Origin: Streptomyces griseoluteus | GTDB taxonomy: Bacteria; Actinomycetota; Actinomycetes; Streptomycetales; Streptomycetaceae | DNA: 16,235 nt | Reading direction: 5' to 3' | Assembly: GCA_000717735.1 (NCBI GenBank) | Contig: JOBE01000093.1 | Coordinates: 1 to 16,235, forward strand | Shown: positions 9,302 through 16,235 of the stretch, piece by piece | Layout of the letters: every line of letters starts with the position of its first letter | Position numbering within the stretch: the first letter of the stretch is position 1 | Made by a program: the position numbers and the translations under genes | Notes under the pieces: model-generated | Told to the model about the DNA's origin: nothing | The model's database searches: none | The model's input: only the letters and a program-made list of their open reading frames with translations

Positions 9302-9982
9302 TCAGCGAGTCAGGCCGACGGTGGACTCGGCCGTCTCGGCCCGCCAGGCGGGCATGTCGTCGTAGAGGTGGGCGGCCCTGGCGGCCGACACCTCGAGGCG
9401 GGGCAGGACGGTGGGGGTCGCGACGGCGGGCAGGAGGAGCTGGAGGAGAACGGCCACCTCACCGGGCAGATCGCGGCCACCGGCGAGTCCTTCGCTCACC
9501 ACCCGGACGCCGGTCCAGGTGCACACGAGCATGCGGGCGATCTCGGCCTCGTCGACATGCGGAAGGACCTCCCCCCGGCCCTTGGCGTCCCTCAGGATCG
9601 CGGTGAGCAGCTCGATCCAGTCGGGCCAGGCGGTGCCGAACTGGCGGCGGGACTGAAGGTCGACCGCCAGCCGCAGGGCCGCGCTGAGCATGGGTTCGCG
9701 GGGCAGCCGGTAGGCGAGCAGCAGCAGGGTGTCGATCATCTCCTGCAGCTTGAGGGCCTGCGGGCGTACGCCGTCGGTGGTCACGGCGGCTTCGAGGACG
9801 CCGCGCGCGAGATCCCCCTTGGAGGGGAAGTGGAAGTACAGGGCTCCCTTGGTCACTTCGGCCCGCTCCAGGACCTCGGCGATGGTCGTCGACTCGTAGC
9901 CTCGCTCGTCGAAGATCACAGCGGCGGTCTCCAGGATGACCCTCCGGGTACGGATCGCACGTTCCTGCTGCGCCACAGCCAC
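9302..9982 (-). CDS. TetR-family gamma-butyrolactone receptor (ArpA/ScbR type)
   Basis: The 226-residue repressor has an N-terminal helix-turn-helix at about residues 33-52 (TTIAEVLERAEVTKGALYFHF) preceded by QQERAIRTRRVILETAAVIFDERGYE, the typical start of ArpA/ScbR/BarA proteins. The C-terminal ligand domain contains Trp122 in FGTAWPDWIELLTAIL. It aligns by eye with the tryptophan that contacts the signalling butyrolactone in ArpA/CprB, suggesting a true receptor rather than a pseudo-receptor. The family binds palindromic ARE operators and releases them on ligand binding. The start is GTG at 9982; an in-frame GTG at 9976 has better spacing (9 nt) from GAGGGG and is a good alternative. It is divergent from the afsA-like gene, with an operator-like palindrome at 10011-10039 between them, so autoregulation and control of the synthase are likely. 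Confidence 0.9.
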   Translation of the reverse strand: MAVAQQERAIRTRRVILETAAVIFDERGYESTTIAEVLERAEVTKGALYFHFPSKGDLARGVLEAAVTTDGVRPQALKLQEMIDTLLLLAYRLPREPMLSAALRLAVDLQSRRQFGTAWPDWIELLTAILRDAKGRGEVLPHVDEAEIARMLVCTWTGVRVVSEGLAGGRDLPGEVAVLLQLLLPAVATPTVLPRLEVSAARAAHLYDDMPAWRAETAESTVGLTR

Positions 9983-10010
9983 CCACCCCTCGTACTCGTG
10001 TTCTGAACTA

Positions 10011-10040
10011 CCTTGAAAAGGACCGGTTACCCGGTATCTT
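10011..10040. promoter_or_regulatory. Receptor operator overlapping the afsA-like promoter
   Basis: In the divergent receptor/synthase gap, ACCGG (10022-10026) and CCGGT (10031-10035) form a perfect 5-bp inverted repeat around TTAC, extended imperfectly on both sides into A/T-rich ends. Written in the form of the other sites it is GGACC-N8-GGTAT (10020-10037). TTGAAA (10013-10018) and TATCTT (10035-10040), 16 bp apart, form a good -35/-10 pair for the plus strand, so the operator sits between the promoter hexamers. This is the expected place for receptor autoregulation. Confidence 0.7.
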
Positions 10041-10091
10041 ATCTTGCGTCGGAACCCGGCACCTCAATCTAGGCCTGACCCAGGGGGGATC

Positions 10092-11000
10092 ATGCCCAAA
10101 GCCCTGCTCTCCGATCGCCGACGGCACACCCATGCCATCCATCGGATCGCCGAACCCGTCCCGACCGTTCCCCAGGAGTACGTGCACCTGCGCGAAACGG
10201 ACGCCATCCTGCTCACGAACTGGTCCGCGCTGGGATCGGATCGCTACGCGGTGACCGCGCAATGGCCCGAGGGGGGAATCTACGGGGGTTCGGTGCCGCT
10301 GCTGATCACCCAGACGATCCGCCAGAGTGCCCTGCTCATCGGGCACGCCGAGTTAGGCGTACCGCTCAAGCACCAGACCCTGATGGAGTGGATGGACTTC
10401 AACGTCTCCGAGGATTTTTACGATCCCAAAAACAAACCGGACAACCTGTTCATTCTTTTGACCTGCACGCCCAACAACCCGCGCTCGTCACGCGTCGAAC
10501 TGTCGATCCTGTCGGAAGGCCGACTGGTCGCGGAGTCGCTGCTCGACTACAGCTGGATCGCGCCGGGGGCCTACCGCCGGCTGCGCGGCGCGTACGCCGA
10601 CGCCGCTTGGGGCACCGGCGTCCCGCCGGCCCCGCTACCCGCCCATACGGTCGGGCGTGCCCATGAGCACGAGGTCGTCCTGGCCCCGAGCGGCCTCCCG
10701 AACCGCTGGGAACTGCGCTCGGACGTGTCCAACCAGGCGCTGTACGACCACCGGGTCGACCACGTGCCCGGCCTGGTCCTGATCGAGGCGGCCTACCAGG
10801 CCACGCACGCCGTCACCGGGCCGGGCCGACCCCCCGTCCGGGTCATGAGCACCTTCGACCGCTACGTCGAGTTCGACGCTCCGTGCTGGATCGACGCCGC
10901 CGTCGTGCCGGCCCCGGACGAGGGCGTCGTCCGCGTCGAGGTCACCGGGGTACAGAACGGCGAGCGGACCTTCTCCGTCTACATGGACTGCGCCGGATAG
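10092..11000 (+). CDS. AfsA-family gamma-butyrolactone biosynthesis protein
   Basis: The 302-residue protein matches the usual AfsA/ScbA length. AfsA enzymes condense a beta-ketoacyl thioester with dihydroxyacetone phosphate, the committed step to A-factor-like signals. Two hotdog repeats are visible: residues about 28-125 (YVHLRETDAILLTNW, TIRQSALLIGHAELGVPL) and about 205-300 (NQALYDHRVDHVPGLVLIEAAYQA, FDRYVEFDAPCWIDA). In the first repeat LLITQTIRQ has Gln where I recall Glu in most AfsA proteins (LxxETIRQ), while the second-repeat motif DHVPGLVLIEA is intact. ATG 10092 is chosen because a G-rich ribosome-binding site (AGGGGGG) lies just upstream; the frame opens upstream only from a TTG at 10044 inside the promoter. 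Codon 88 is TTA (10353-10355). It is divergent from its probable receptor and convergent with the SDR gene. It may make a GBL or a variant such as a butenolide. Confidence 0.92.
   Translation: MPKALLSDRRRHTHAIHRIAEPVPTVPQEYVHLRETDAILLTNWSALGSDRYAVTAQWPEGGIYGGSVPLLITQTIRQSALLIGHAELGVPLKHQTLMEWMDFNVSEDFYDPKNKPDNLFILLTCTPNNPRSSRVELSILSEGRLVAESLLDYSWIAPGAYRRLRGAYADAAWGTGVPPAPLPAHTVGRAHEHEVVLAPSGLPNRWELRSDVSNQALYDHRVDHVPGLVLIEAAYQATHAVTGPGRPPVRVMSTFDRYVEFDAPCWIDAAVVPAPDEGVVRVEVTGVQNGERTFSVYMDCAG
10353..10355 (+). other. In-frame TTA codon in the afsA-like gene (bldA dependence)
   Basis: Leu88 of the AfsA-like protein (HAELGVPL) is encoded by TTA. In Streptomyces, UUA is read only by the bldA tRNA, which becomes abundant late in growth, so TTA genes are under developmental control. 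By eye I found no other in-frame TTA in the genes of this window. Confidence 0.9.
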
Positions 11001-11008
11001 GTCCGCCC

Positions 11009-11028
11009 GCGTACGAGCGGTGGTACGC
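11009..11028. terminator. Possible bidirectional terminator between convergent genes
   Basis: GCGTAC (11009-11014) and GTACGC (11023-11028) form a perfect 6-bp stem with an 8-nt loop in the 43-bp gap between the convergent afsA-like and SDR genes. It is short and has no T-run on either side, so the call rests mainly on position. Confidence 0.4.
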
Positions 11029-11043
11029 CCGTCCTGTCGGTGG

Positions 11044-11814
11044 TCAGCGGTTGACGTAGCCGCCGTCCACCGGCAGGACGGTGCCCGTGACGTACGAGGC
11101 CCGGTCGCTGAGCAGCCAGGCCGCGGCCTCGGCCACCTCCTCCGGGGCGGCGGTACGCGACTGCGGGATCGTCGCCTCGATCTCCTGCTCCAGGCCGGGG
11201 TTGCGCGAGAACCAGTCGGCCGTGATCTCGCTGCGCGTCAGACCGGGCGCCACCGCGTTCACGCGGATCCCCTGGTGGGCGTACTCGTCGGCCGCGGCGC
11301 GGGTGAAACCGACCACCGCGTGCTTGGACACCACGTACGGAGCGGCGGTGGGGATGGCCACGAGACCGCCCACGCTGCTGTTGTTGACGATGGCGCCGCC
11401 CTCGCCCGCGAGCATCGCGCCTATCTCGGCGCGCAGGCAGTTCCACAGGCCTCGTACGTTGGTGTCGAGGATGGCGTCGTAGACCTCGTCCCCCATCTCG
11501 TGGAGAGGCGTCCGGTCCCCGCCGACGCCCGCGTTGTTGAAGGCCCCGTCGAGCCGGCCGAATCGTTCCGTCGCGTGCGTGACCGCGCGCCGCGCGTCCT
11601 CGGCGCGCGTCACGTCGCACACCACCGCCGAGGCCTCGAACCCCTTGTCGGTCAGCTCCGCCACCAGGGCGCCGAGCCTTTCCTCCCGGCGTGCTGCGAG
11701 CACCACCGACGCGCCTTCCCTCGCGAAGACGTACGCGGCCGCAGCACCGATGCCGCTGCTCGCCCCCGTAATCAGAATCACCTTGTCACGCAGCAACTCA
11801 CCCGTATCAAGCAT
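11044..11814 (-). CDS. Short-chain dehydrogenase/reductase (classical SDR)
   Basis: This 256-residue NAD(P)-dependent oxidoreductase has the classical SDR pattern: cofactor motif TGASSGIG (16-23), AARREE after beta-2 (Arg42-Arg43, favouring NADPH), CDV (Asp67), NNAG (93-96), Asn119, catalytic Ser146/Ser147, Tyr160 and Lys164 (YVVSK), and the C-terminal LPVDGGYV. All catalytic residues are present. Its place beside an afsA-like gene suggests the ketoreductase of butyrolactone synthesis (ScbB/JadW2-like). It also adjoins the PKS, on the same strand and 131 bp downstream, so it could instead be a tailoring enzyme like CpkI of the coelimycin cluster. The sequence does not decide. The ATG lacks a clear Shine-Dalgarno. 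The terminator of the PKS gene lies between them, so it probably has its own promoter in the short gap at 11815-11887; no receptor-like operator is seen there. Confidence 0.88.
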   Translation of the reverse strand: MLDTGELLRDKVILITGASSGIGAAAAYVFAREGASVVLAARREERLGALVAELTDKGFEASAVVCDVTRAEDARRAVTHATERFGRLDGAFNNAGVGGDRTPLHEMGDEVYDAILDTNVRGLWNCLRAEIGAMLAGEGGAIVNNSSVGGLVAIPTAAPYVVSKHAVVGFTRAAADEYAHQGIRVNAVAPGLTRSEITADWFSRNPGLEQEIEATIPQSRTAAPEEVAEAAAWLLSDRASYVTGTVLPVDGGYVNR

Positions 11815-11887
11815 GGCGCCGATGCTGCCACCGGACGGGCCGGTTCCGGCCGGCTTCCGCCGAGGCGGGTAAAGGGTGTGTCAAGTC

Positions 11888-11942
11888 GGAGGTCCGGGCC
11901 GGGGTCCGGACCGGGGCACTGTCGGCCCCGGCCCGGACCTCC
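11888..11942 (-). terminator. Terminator of the PKS gene
   Basis: GGAGGTCCGGGCCGGGG (11888-11904) and its perfect complement (11926-11942) form a 17-bp stem with a 21-nt loop, beginning 3 nt after the PKS stop codon (11946-11948). The stem has no mismatch and is almost all G-C. It should isolate the SDR gene from the PKS transcript. Confidence 0.88.
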
Positions 11943-11945
11943 AGG

Positions 11946-14900
11946 TCAGACGCCGGCCGGCTCGCGCGTCCGCGCGGGCGGGAAGTGGCCCACCTCCACG
12001 AAGAACTCCACGTAACGGGCGAAGAGTTCGGCGGTCAGCGGCGGGCAGTCGACGCCCGTCCCCGCGAGGGCCGCGAGGGTCTCGGAGGTGTCGATCGGCG
12101 GGTAGAAGCCGTCGGTGTCCGAGGTCATCATCTCGAAGGCGTGCAGCAGCGGCCGGAGCGCGTTGTCGCCGTCCCCGCCGACCCGCTCGCTCCACGTGTC
12201 CCAGTCCTGCTCGGCCAGCTCGTAGCCGTGCGCCCGCAGGTACTCCACGCACTGGGCGAGGCTGAGGGAGCTCTGGTTGAACAGGTGGAAGGTGCGGCCG
12301 ACGGTGTCGGTCCGCCGGGAGAGCGTGGTGATGGCGGCGCTGACGTAGTCGACCGGCAGCAGGTGGAACCGGCCGCTCGTGCCGGCGGGCACCGCCGCCG
12401 ACTGGAGGATGCCCTTGAGGCTGAGCCAGACGAAGTCGCGGGTCTGGCAGGCGCCGCTGCGCGTGTCGCCGGATATGACGTCCACCCGGTAGACGGAGAC
12501 CGGCAGGCCCCGGTCGCGGGCGATCCCGATGAGCTGCTCGGCGACCCACTTGCTCTGGAGGTAGCCGCTGGGCAGCGCCTCCGCCGGGCCGGTCGGGTCG
12601 GTCACCTTGAGCGGGACGCCCTCCTCGCGCACGCCGTCGAAGACGCCGACGGTGGACACGTAGTGCACGGGCACCGTGCGGTGACGGGCCGCCAGGCGCA
12701 GTACCTCCTCCGTCCCGCGGACGTTGGCGTCGCGCAGCGTCGTGTACGGCTGCAGCCAGTGGACCCGGGCGCCGTTGTGGTAGACGGCGTCGACCGTCCG
12801 CGCCAGCGCGTCGAAGCCGTCCTCGGTGAGACCGAGCCGCTCCTCGGCGAGGTCGCCGAGGACCAGGGAGAGGCGGCTCTCGTCGACCTCGTCCCACAGC
12901 CGGTACCACTCCATGTTGGTCCGCAGCCGGGCCAGGGCCTCGTCCTGGTCGGCGCCGCGGACGAGGCAGTGGATCCGCGCCGTCGTCGTCCGCATCAGGT
13001 CGCGCAGCAGGAAGGCGCCGAGGAATCCGGTGGCCCCGGTCAGCAGGACCTCGCGCGGGTCGTCGGCCGACCGTACGACCTCGTCCGCCGGGCGTACGTC
13101 CTCGGCGAGCCGCACCTCGGCCGCGAAGTCCACGGCGGGGACCGCCGGGTCGCCGTCCGCTCCGGCCCCGCCGGCGAGCCGTCCGGAGACGAAGGCGGCC
13201 AGGGCGGCGGGGGTGGGGTGGTCGAAGACGAGCGTCGCGGGCAGCTTGGAGTCGGCGAGCGCGCTCAGCCGGTTACGGAGCTCCACGGAGGTCAGCGAGT
13301 CGAAGCCGAGCTTGGTCAGCGGCTGGTCGGCCTTGACGGCGCTGGTGTCGGGGTGGCCGAGGACGGCCGCGATCCGGCCGAGGACCGCCTCCAGGACGGC
13401 CTGTTCGCGCTCGGGCCCGTCGAGCCCGGCGATCAGGTCGGCCAGCGAGCCGGTCGCGGTCGCGCCCTCCTCCGCGGCGGCCCGGCGGGCGGGCGCGGGC
13501 GCGAGGCCGGTGAGGACCACCGGGATACGGCCGGGCTGCTCGCGCAGGACGGCGATGTCCAGCGGCGTGGCGACGACGTCCGGCAGGCCGAGCACGAGCG
13601 CCCGGTCGAGCAGGGCGGGCCCCTGCGCCTGGGGGACGGGCAGGAAGCCGCTGCGGGCGATGCGGCCGAGGTCGGTCTCGCTGAGGTGGCCGCTCATGCC
13701 GCCGGACTGCTCCCAGAGGCCCCAGGCCACGGACGTGGCCGGCAGGCCGTGGGCCCGCCGGTGCTGGGCGAGGGCGTCGAGGAACTGGTTGGCGGCGGCG
13801 TAGTTGGACTGGCCGGGGCCGCCGACGACGGCCGCGATGGAGGAGAAGAGGACGAAGGCGGTGATCTCCGCGCGGTCCTGGGTGAGCCGGTGCAGGTTCC
13901 AGGCGGCGTCGGCCTTGGGCCGCAGCACGGCGTGCAGCCGCTCGGGGGTGAGCGTCGCGATCAGGCCGTCGTCCAGGACACCGGCGGCGTGGACGACGCC
14001 GGTGAGCGGGCGGTCGGCGGGGATCGTGCCGAGGAGCGCGGCGAGCGCGGTGTGGTCGGCCGTGTCGCAGGCGGCGAGGGTGACCCGGGCGCCGAGCGCG
14101 GTGAGTTCGGCCGACAGCTCCCGGGCGCCGGGGGCGGCGGGGCCGCTGCGGCTGGTGAGCAGCAGGTGCCGCACCCCGTGGACGGTCACCAGGTGCCGGG
14201 CGAAGAGGGCGCCGAGGCTGCCCGTACCGCCGGTGATGAGGACCGTGCCGTCCGGGTTCCAGGCCGGGGCGGCGCCGGGCGCGGGGGCGGCGGCCCGTGC
14301 GAGGCGGGGTACGAACGCCCGCCCGGCGCGCAGGGCGGCCTGCGGTTCGCCGGAGAAGACGAGGGCGGCGAGGAGGGCGGGGCTCGTGGGGGCGGGGGCG
14401 GTGGGGGTGTCCGTGTCGATGAGGGTGATGCGGCCCGCGTGCTCGGACTGGGCGGAGCGGAGCAGGCCCCAGACGGCCGCGCCCGGCAGGTCGGTGACGT
14501 CCTCCCCGTCGGTCGTGGCCACCGCGCCCGAGGTGACGACGGCGAGCCGGGTCCCCTCCAGACGCTCGTCGGCCAGCCACTCCCGTACCAGCGCGAGGAC
14601 CTTCTCCGTCGTGGCGTGGACCGAGCCGGGCAGCGAACCCGCCGGCTCGGGCTCGACGCGGAGCACGACGACGGGAACGGACCGGCCGTCGGCGACGGCG
14701 GCGGCCACGTCGGCCGGGGTCGCGAAGTCGCCGTCGGCGCCGAGCGTGGCCGGGAGGGTCTCCCCCGCACCGGGCACGGCGAGGGGCGTCCAGCCGAGGT
14801 GGAACAGCGCGTCGCCGTGCCGGTCGACGGCGGTCGCGAGTTCGCCGCCGCCGACGCCGCGCACCGCGGTCCCGGCGACGAGGGCGACGGGCTGCCCGGC

Positions 14901-16235
14901 CGGGTCGGAGAGTTCGACGCGCGCGGTGCCGGGCCCCTGCGGGGCGATGAGGACACGGAGCGAGGTGGCGCCGGTCGCGTGGAGCCGTACGCCGCGCCAG
15001 TGGCCGGCGAGCGGGGCGCCGTCCTCCGCCGCGTCGGACAGCAGGGGCCGTAGCGCCGCGTCGAGGAGCGCCGGGTGCAGGGTGAACGTCTCCGTGCCGG
15101 AAGCGGAACCGGAACCGGCCTGCTCGGGCAGGACGGCCTCGGCGAAGAGCTCGTCGCCCCGGCGCCAGGCGGCGGTGAGGCCCTGGAACGCCGGCCCGTA
15201 CGCGAGGCCGGTCCCGGCGAGCCGGGCGTACAGCTCGTCGAGGGCGATCTCCTCGGCGTCGGCGGGCGGCCACGCGACCGGCTCGAACGCGGGCCCCTCG
15301 GCGGCGACGCTCAGCGTGCCGTGGGCGTGCGCGGTCCACGGCGCGTCGGGGTCGTCGGGGCGGCCGTGCACGGTGACCGGGCGGCGGCCGGTGGCGTCGA
15401 GGGCGCCCACCCCGACCTGGAGCTGGTGCGTGCCACCCCCGGCGAGGACGAACGGGGCGTCGAGGACGAGTTCGTCGAGGAGCGTCGTCCCGAACTCGTC
15501 CCCTGCCCGGATCGCGAGCTCCACGAGCGCGGCGGGCGGCAGCACCACGGATCCTGAGACGGTGTGGTCCGCGAGCCACGGGTGGGTGCGCGGGGAGAAC
15601 GTGCTGGTGAACACGGACCCGTCGGCGCCCGCGAGGGTGACGGCGGCGCCGAGCAGCGGGTGCCCGGTCGCCCGCAGACCGAGCCCGGCGGCGTCGGCGG
15701 AGGCGGCCGTCTGCTCGACCCAGTACCGCTGGTGCTGGAAGGCGTACGTGGGGAGGGGCACGCGGCGGGCTCCGGTGCCGGAGAAGAACGCGGCCCAGTC
15801 GACGGGGGCGCCGTGCTGGTGGAGCCGGCCGAGCACGGTGACGGCCGTGAGGGCCTCGGGCCGGTCGCGCCGCATGAGGGGGACGGCGGTGGGGACGAGG
15901 TCGGCCGCCAGGGCGGAGAGGATGCCGTCGGGGCCGAGTTCCAGGGTGGCCGTGACGCCTTGGGCGGCGAGGGTGTTCACGGCGTCGGCGAAGCGGACGG
16001 TGCCGCGGACCTGGTCGGCCCAGTACTGGGCGGACCTGAGGTCCTGACCGGTGGCGACCTTGCCGGTGAGCGTCGACACCACCGCGATACGAGGAGCCGC
16101 GTACGCCAGCCCGGAAGCGACGGCCTTGAACTCGTCCAGCATCGGATCCATCAACGGCGAGTGGAAGGCGTGGCTCACCGTCAGACGCTTCGTCTTACGG
16201 CCCAGCTCCTCCAGACGCGAAGCCACCGCGAGAAC
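11946..16235 (-). CDS. Modular type I PKS, last module AT-DH-KR-ACP-thioester reductase (5' end outside window)
   Basis: 1429 residues of the C-terminal end are visible; the gene enters from the right border inside the AT domain. Numbering here starts at the GTG at 16226. AT end: HAFH (19-22) predicts malonyl-Co[13 protein letters not shown] with catalytic His221, and HPALLDAAL with Asp389, but Arg393 where Gln/His is usual. KR: cofactor motif GGTGSLG near 670, LDD (751-753) marking B-type (3R) stereochemistry, Tyr809 in SNYAAANQF. There is no enoylreductase. ACP: GFDSL with Ser977 for phosphopantetheine. Terminal reductase from about 1055: TGATGFLG (1063-1070), VSTVGVF, GYLQSK with Tyr1222 and Lys1226. 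This domain replaces a thioesterase and reduces the thioester with NADPH to an aldehyde, or further to an alcohol. The product end is therefore expected to be an enal or allylic alcohol. No docking domain or further module follows, so this is the last PKS protein of the line. The KS and any earlier modules lie outside. Confidence 0.96.
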   Translation of the reverse strand, partial: VLAVASRLEELGRKTKRLTVSHAFHSPLMDPMLDEFKAVASGLAYAAPRIAVVSTLTGKVATGQDLRSAQYWADQVRGTVRFADAVNTLAAQGVTATLELGPDGILSALAADLVPTAVPLMRRDRPEALTAVTVLGRLHQHGAPVDWAAFFSGTGARRVPLPTYAFQHQRYWVEQTAASADAAGLGLRATGHPLLGAAVTLAGADGSVFTSTFSPRTHPWLADHTVSGSVVLPPAALVELAIRAGDEFGTTLLDELVLDAPFVLAGGGTHQLQVGVGALDATGRRPVTVHGRPDDPDAPWTAHAHGTLSVAAEGPAFEPVAWPPADAEEIALDELYARLAGTGLAYGPAFQGLTAAWRRGDELFAEAVLPEQAGSGSASGTETFTLHPALLDAALRPLLSDAAEDGAPLAGHWRGVRLHATGATSLRVLIAPQGPGTARVELSDPAGQPVALVAGTAVRGVGGGELATAVDRHGDALFHLGWTPLAVPGAGETLPATLGADGDFATPADVAAAVADGRSVPVVVLRVEPEPAGSLPGSVHATTEKVLALVREWLADERLEGTRLAVVTSGAVATTDGEDVTDLPGAAVWGLLRSAQSEHAGRITLIDTDTPTAPAPTSPALLAALVFSGEPQAALRAGRAFVPRLARAAAPAPGAAPAWNPDGTVLITGGTGSLGALFARHLVTVHGVRHLLLTSRSGPAAPGARELSAELTALGARVTLAACDTADHTALAALLGTIPADRPLTGVVHAAGVLDDGLIATLTPERLHAVLRPKADAAWNLHRLTQDRAEITAFVLFSSIAAVVGGPGQSNYAAANQFLDALAQHRRAHGLPATSVAWGLWEQSGGMSGHLSETDLGRIARSGFLPVPQAQGPALLDRALVLGLPDVVATPLDIAVLREQPGRIPVVLTGLAPAPARRAAAEEGATATGSLADLIAGLDGPEREQAVLEAVLGRIAAVLGHPDTSAVKADQPLTKLGFDSLTSVELRNRLSALADSKLPATLVFDHPTPAALAAFVSGRLAGGAGADGDPAVPAVDFAAEVRLAEDVRPADEVVRSADDPREVLLTGATGFLGAFLLRDLMRTTTARIHCLVRGADQDEALARLRTNMEWYRLWDEVDESRLSLVLGDLAEERLGLTEDGFDALARTVDAVYHNGARVHWLQPYTTLRDANVRGTEEVLRLAARHRTVPVHYVSTVGVFDGVREEGVPLKVTDPTGPAEALPSGYLQSKWVAEQLIGIARDRGLPVSVYRVDVISGDTRSGACQTRDFVWLSLKGILQSAAVPAGTSGRFHLLPVDYVSAAITTLSRRTDTVGRTFHLFNQSSLSLAQCVEYLRAHGYELAEQDWDTWSERVGGDGDNALRPLLHAFEMMTSDTDGFYPPIDTSETLAALAGTGVDCPPLTAELFARYVEFFVEVGHFPPARTREPAGV

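Noticed and set aside
10044..10091. N-terminal extension of the AfsA-like protein from a TTG
   Set aside because: The TTG overlaps the likely transcription start region, and ATG 10092 has a G-rich ribosome-binding site and gives the normal family length.
11985..15053. A 1022-residue plus-strand frame and several others opposite the PKS
   Set aside because: They are low-complexity Gly/Asp/Arg/Val protein with no motif, whereas the minus strand encodes complete PKS domains with catalytic residues.

Overview
The window is high-GC actinobacterial DNA, almost certainly Streptomyces. Evidence is the very strong G/C third-position bias, GTG starts, three SARP-type regulators, an AfsA-type butyrolactone synthase with its ArpA/ScbR-type receptor, and a modular type I polyketide synthase (PKS). 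It looks like one edge of a polyketide gene cluster, dominated by regulation and export. The first 59 bases are not biological: they are an Illumina Nextera i7 (P7) adapter left on the end of the contig, and they create a false C-terminus on the first gene.

Layout, left to right. (1) Positions 60-797, minus strand: an AfsR/SARP-type activator, cut by the contig end. (2) Positions 1085-4479, plus strand: two tandem DHA2-type 14-helix drug exporters, separated by a strong hairpin and small tandem repeats; the second runs 134 bp into the convergent gdhA. (3) Positions 4346-6598, minus strand: a small SARP followed 30 bp later by an NADP-type glutamate dehydrogenase, probably one transcript. (4) Positions 7051-8277, plus strand: an IS701-like transposase homologue that lacks the usual catalytic acidic residues and has no terminal repeats that I can see, so it is probably domesticated. 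(5) Positions 8446-9279, plus strand: a second small SARP, paralogous to the first. (6) Positions 9302-11814: a gamma-butyrolactone (GBL) type signalling set, with a TetR-family receptor (minus), a divergent AfsA-like synthase (plus, with one in-frame TTA codon), and a short-chain dehydrogenase/reductase (minus). (7) Positions 11946-16235, minus strand: the 3' end of a modular PKS gene, (KS)-AT-DH-KR-ACP-thioester reductase, with its 5' part outside the window.

How it may work together. The last PKS module selects malonyl-CoA, carries a B-type ketoreductase and a largely canonical dehydratase, and ends in a reductase instead of a thioesterase. The product should therefore leave the enzyme as an aldehyde or alcohol, probably alpha,beta-unsaturated. 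The same combination (reductase-terminated PKS, ScbA/ScbR-type signalling, SARPs, MFS exporter) is known from the coelimycin cluster and related polyketide alkaloid clusters. Three operator-like sites share the geometry xxACC-N8-xGTxT. One lies between receptor and synthase, one in the promoter of the second SARP, and one upstream of the transposase-like gene. The first two belong to a 29-bp block identical at 23 positions. This suggests that the receptor represses its own region and the SARP, that the SARP then activates the PKS, and that the TTA codon in the synthase gene places the signal under bldA. The glutamate dehydrogenase could supply amino donor if the released aldehyde is transaminated, but no aminotransferase is visible here, so that part is inference.
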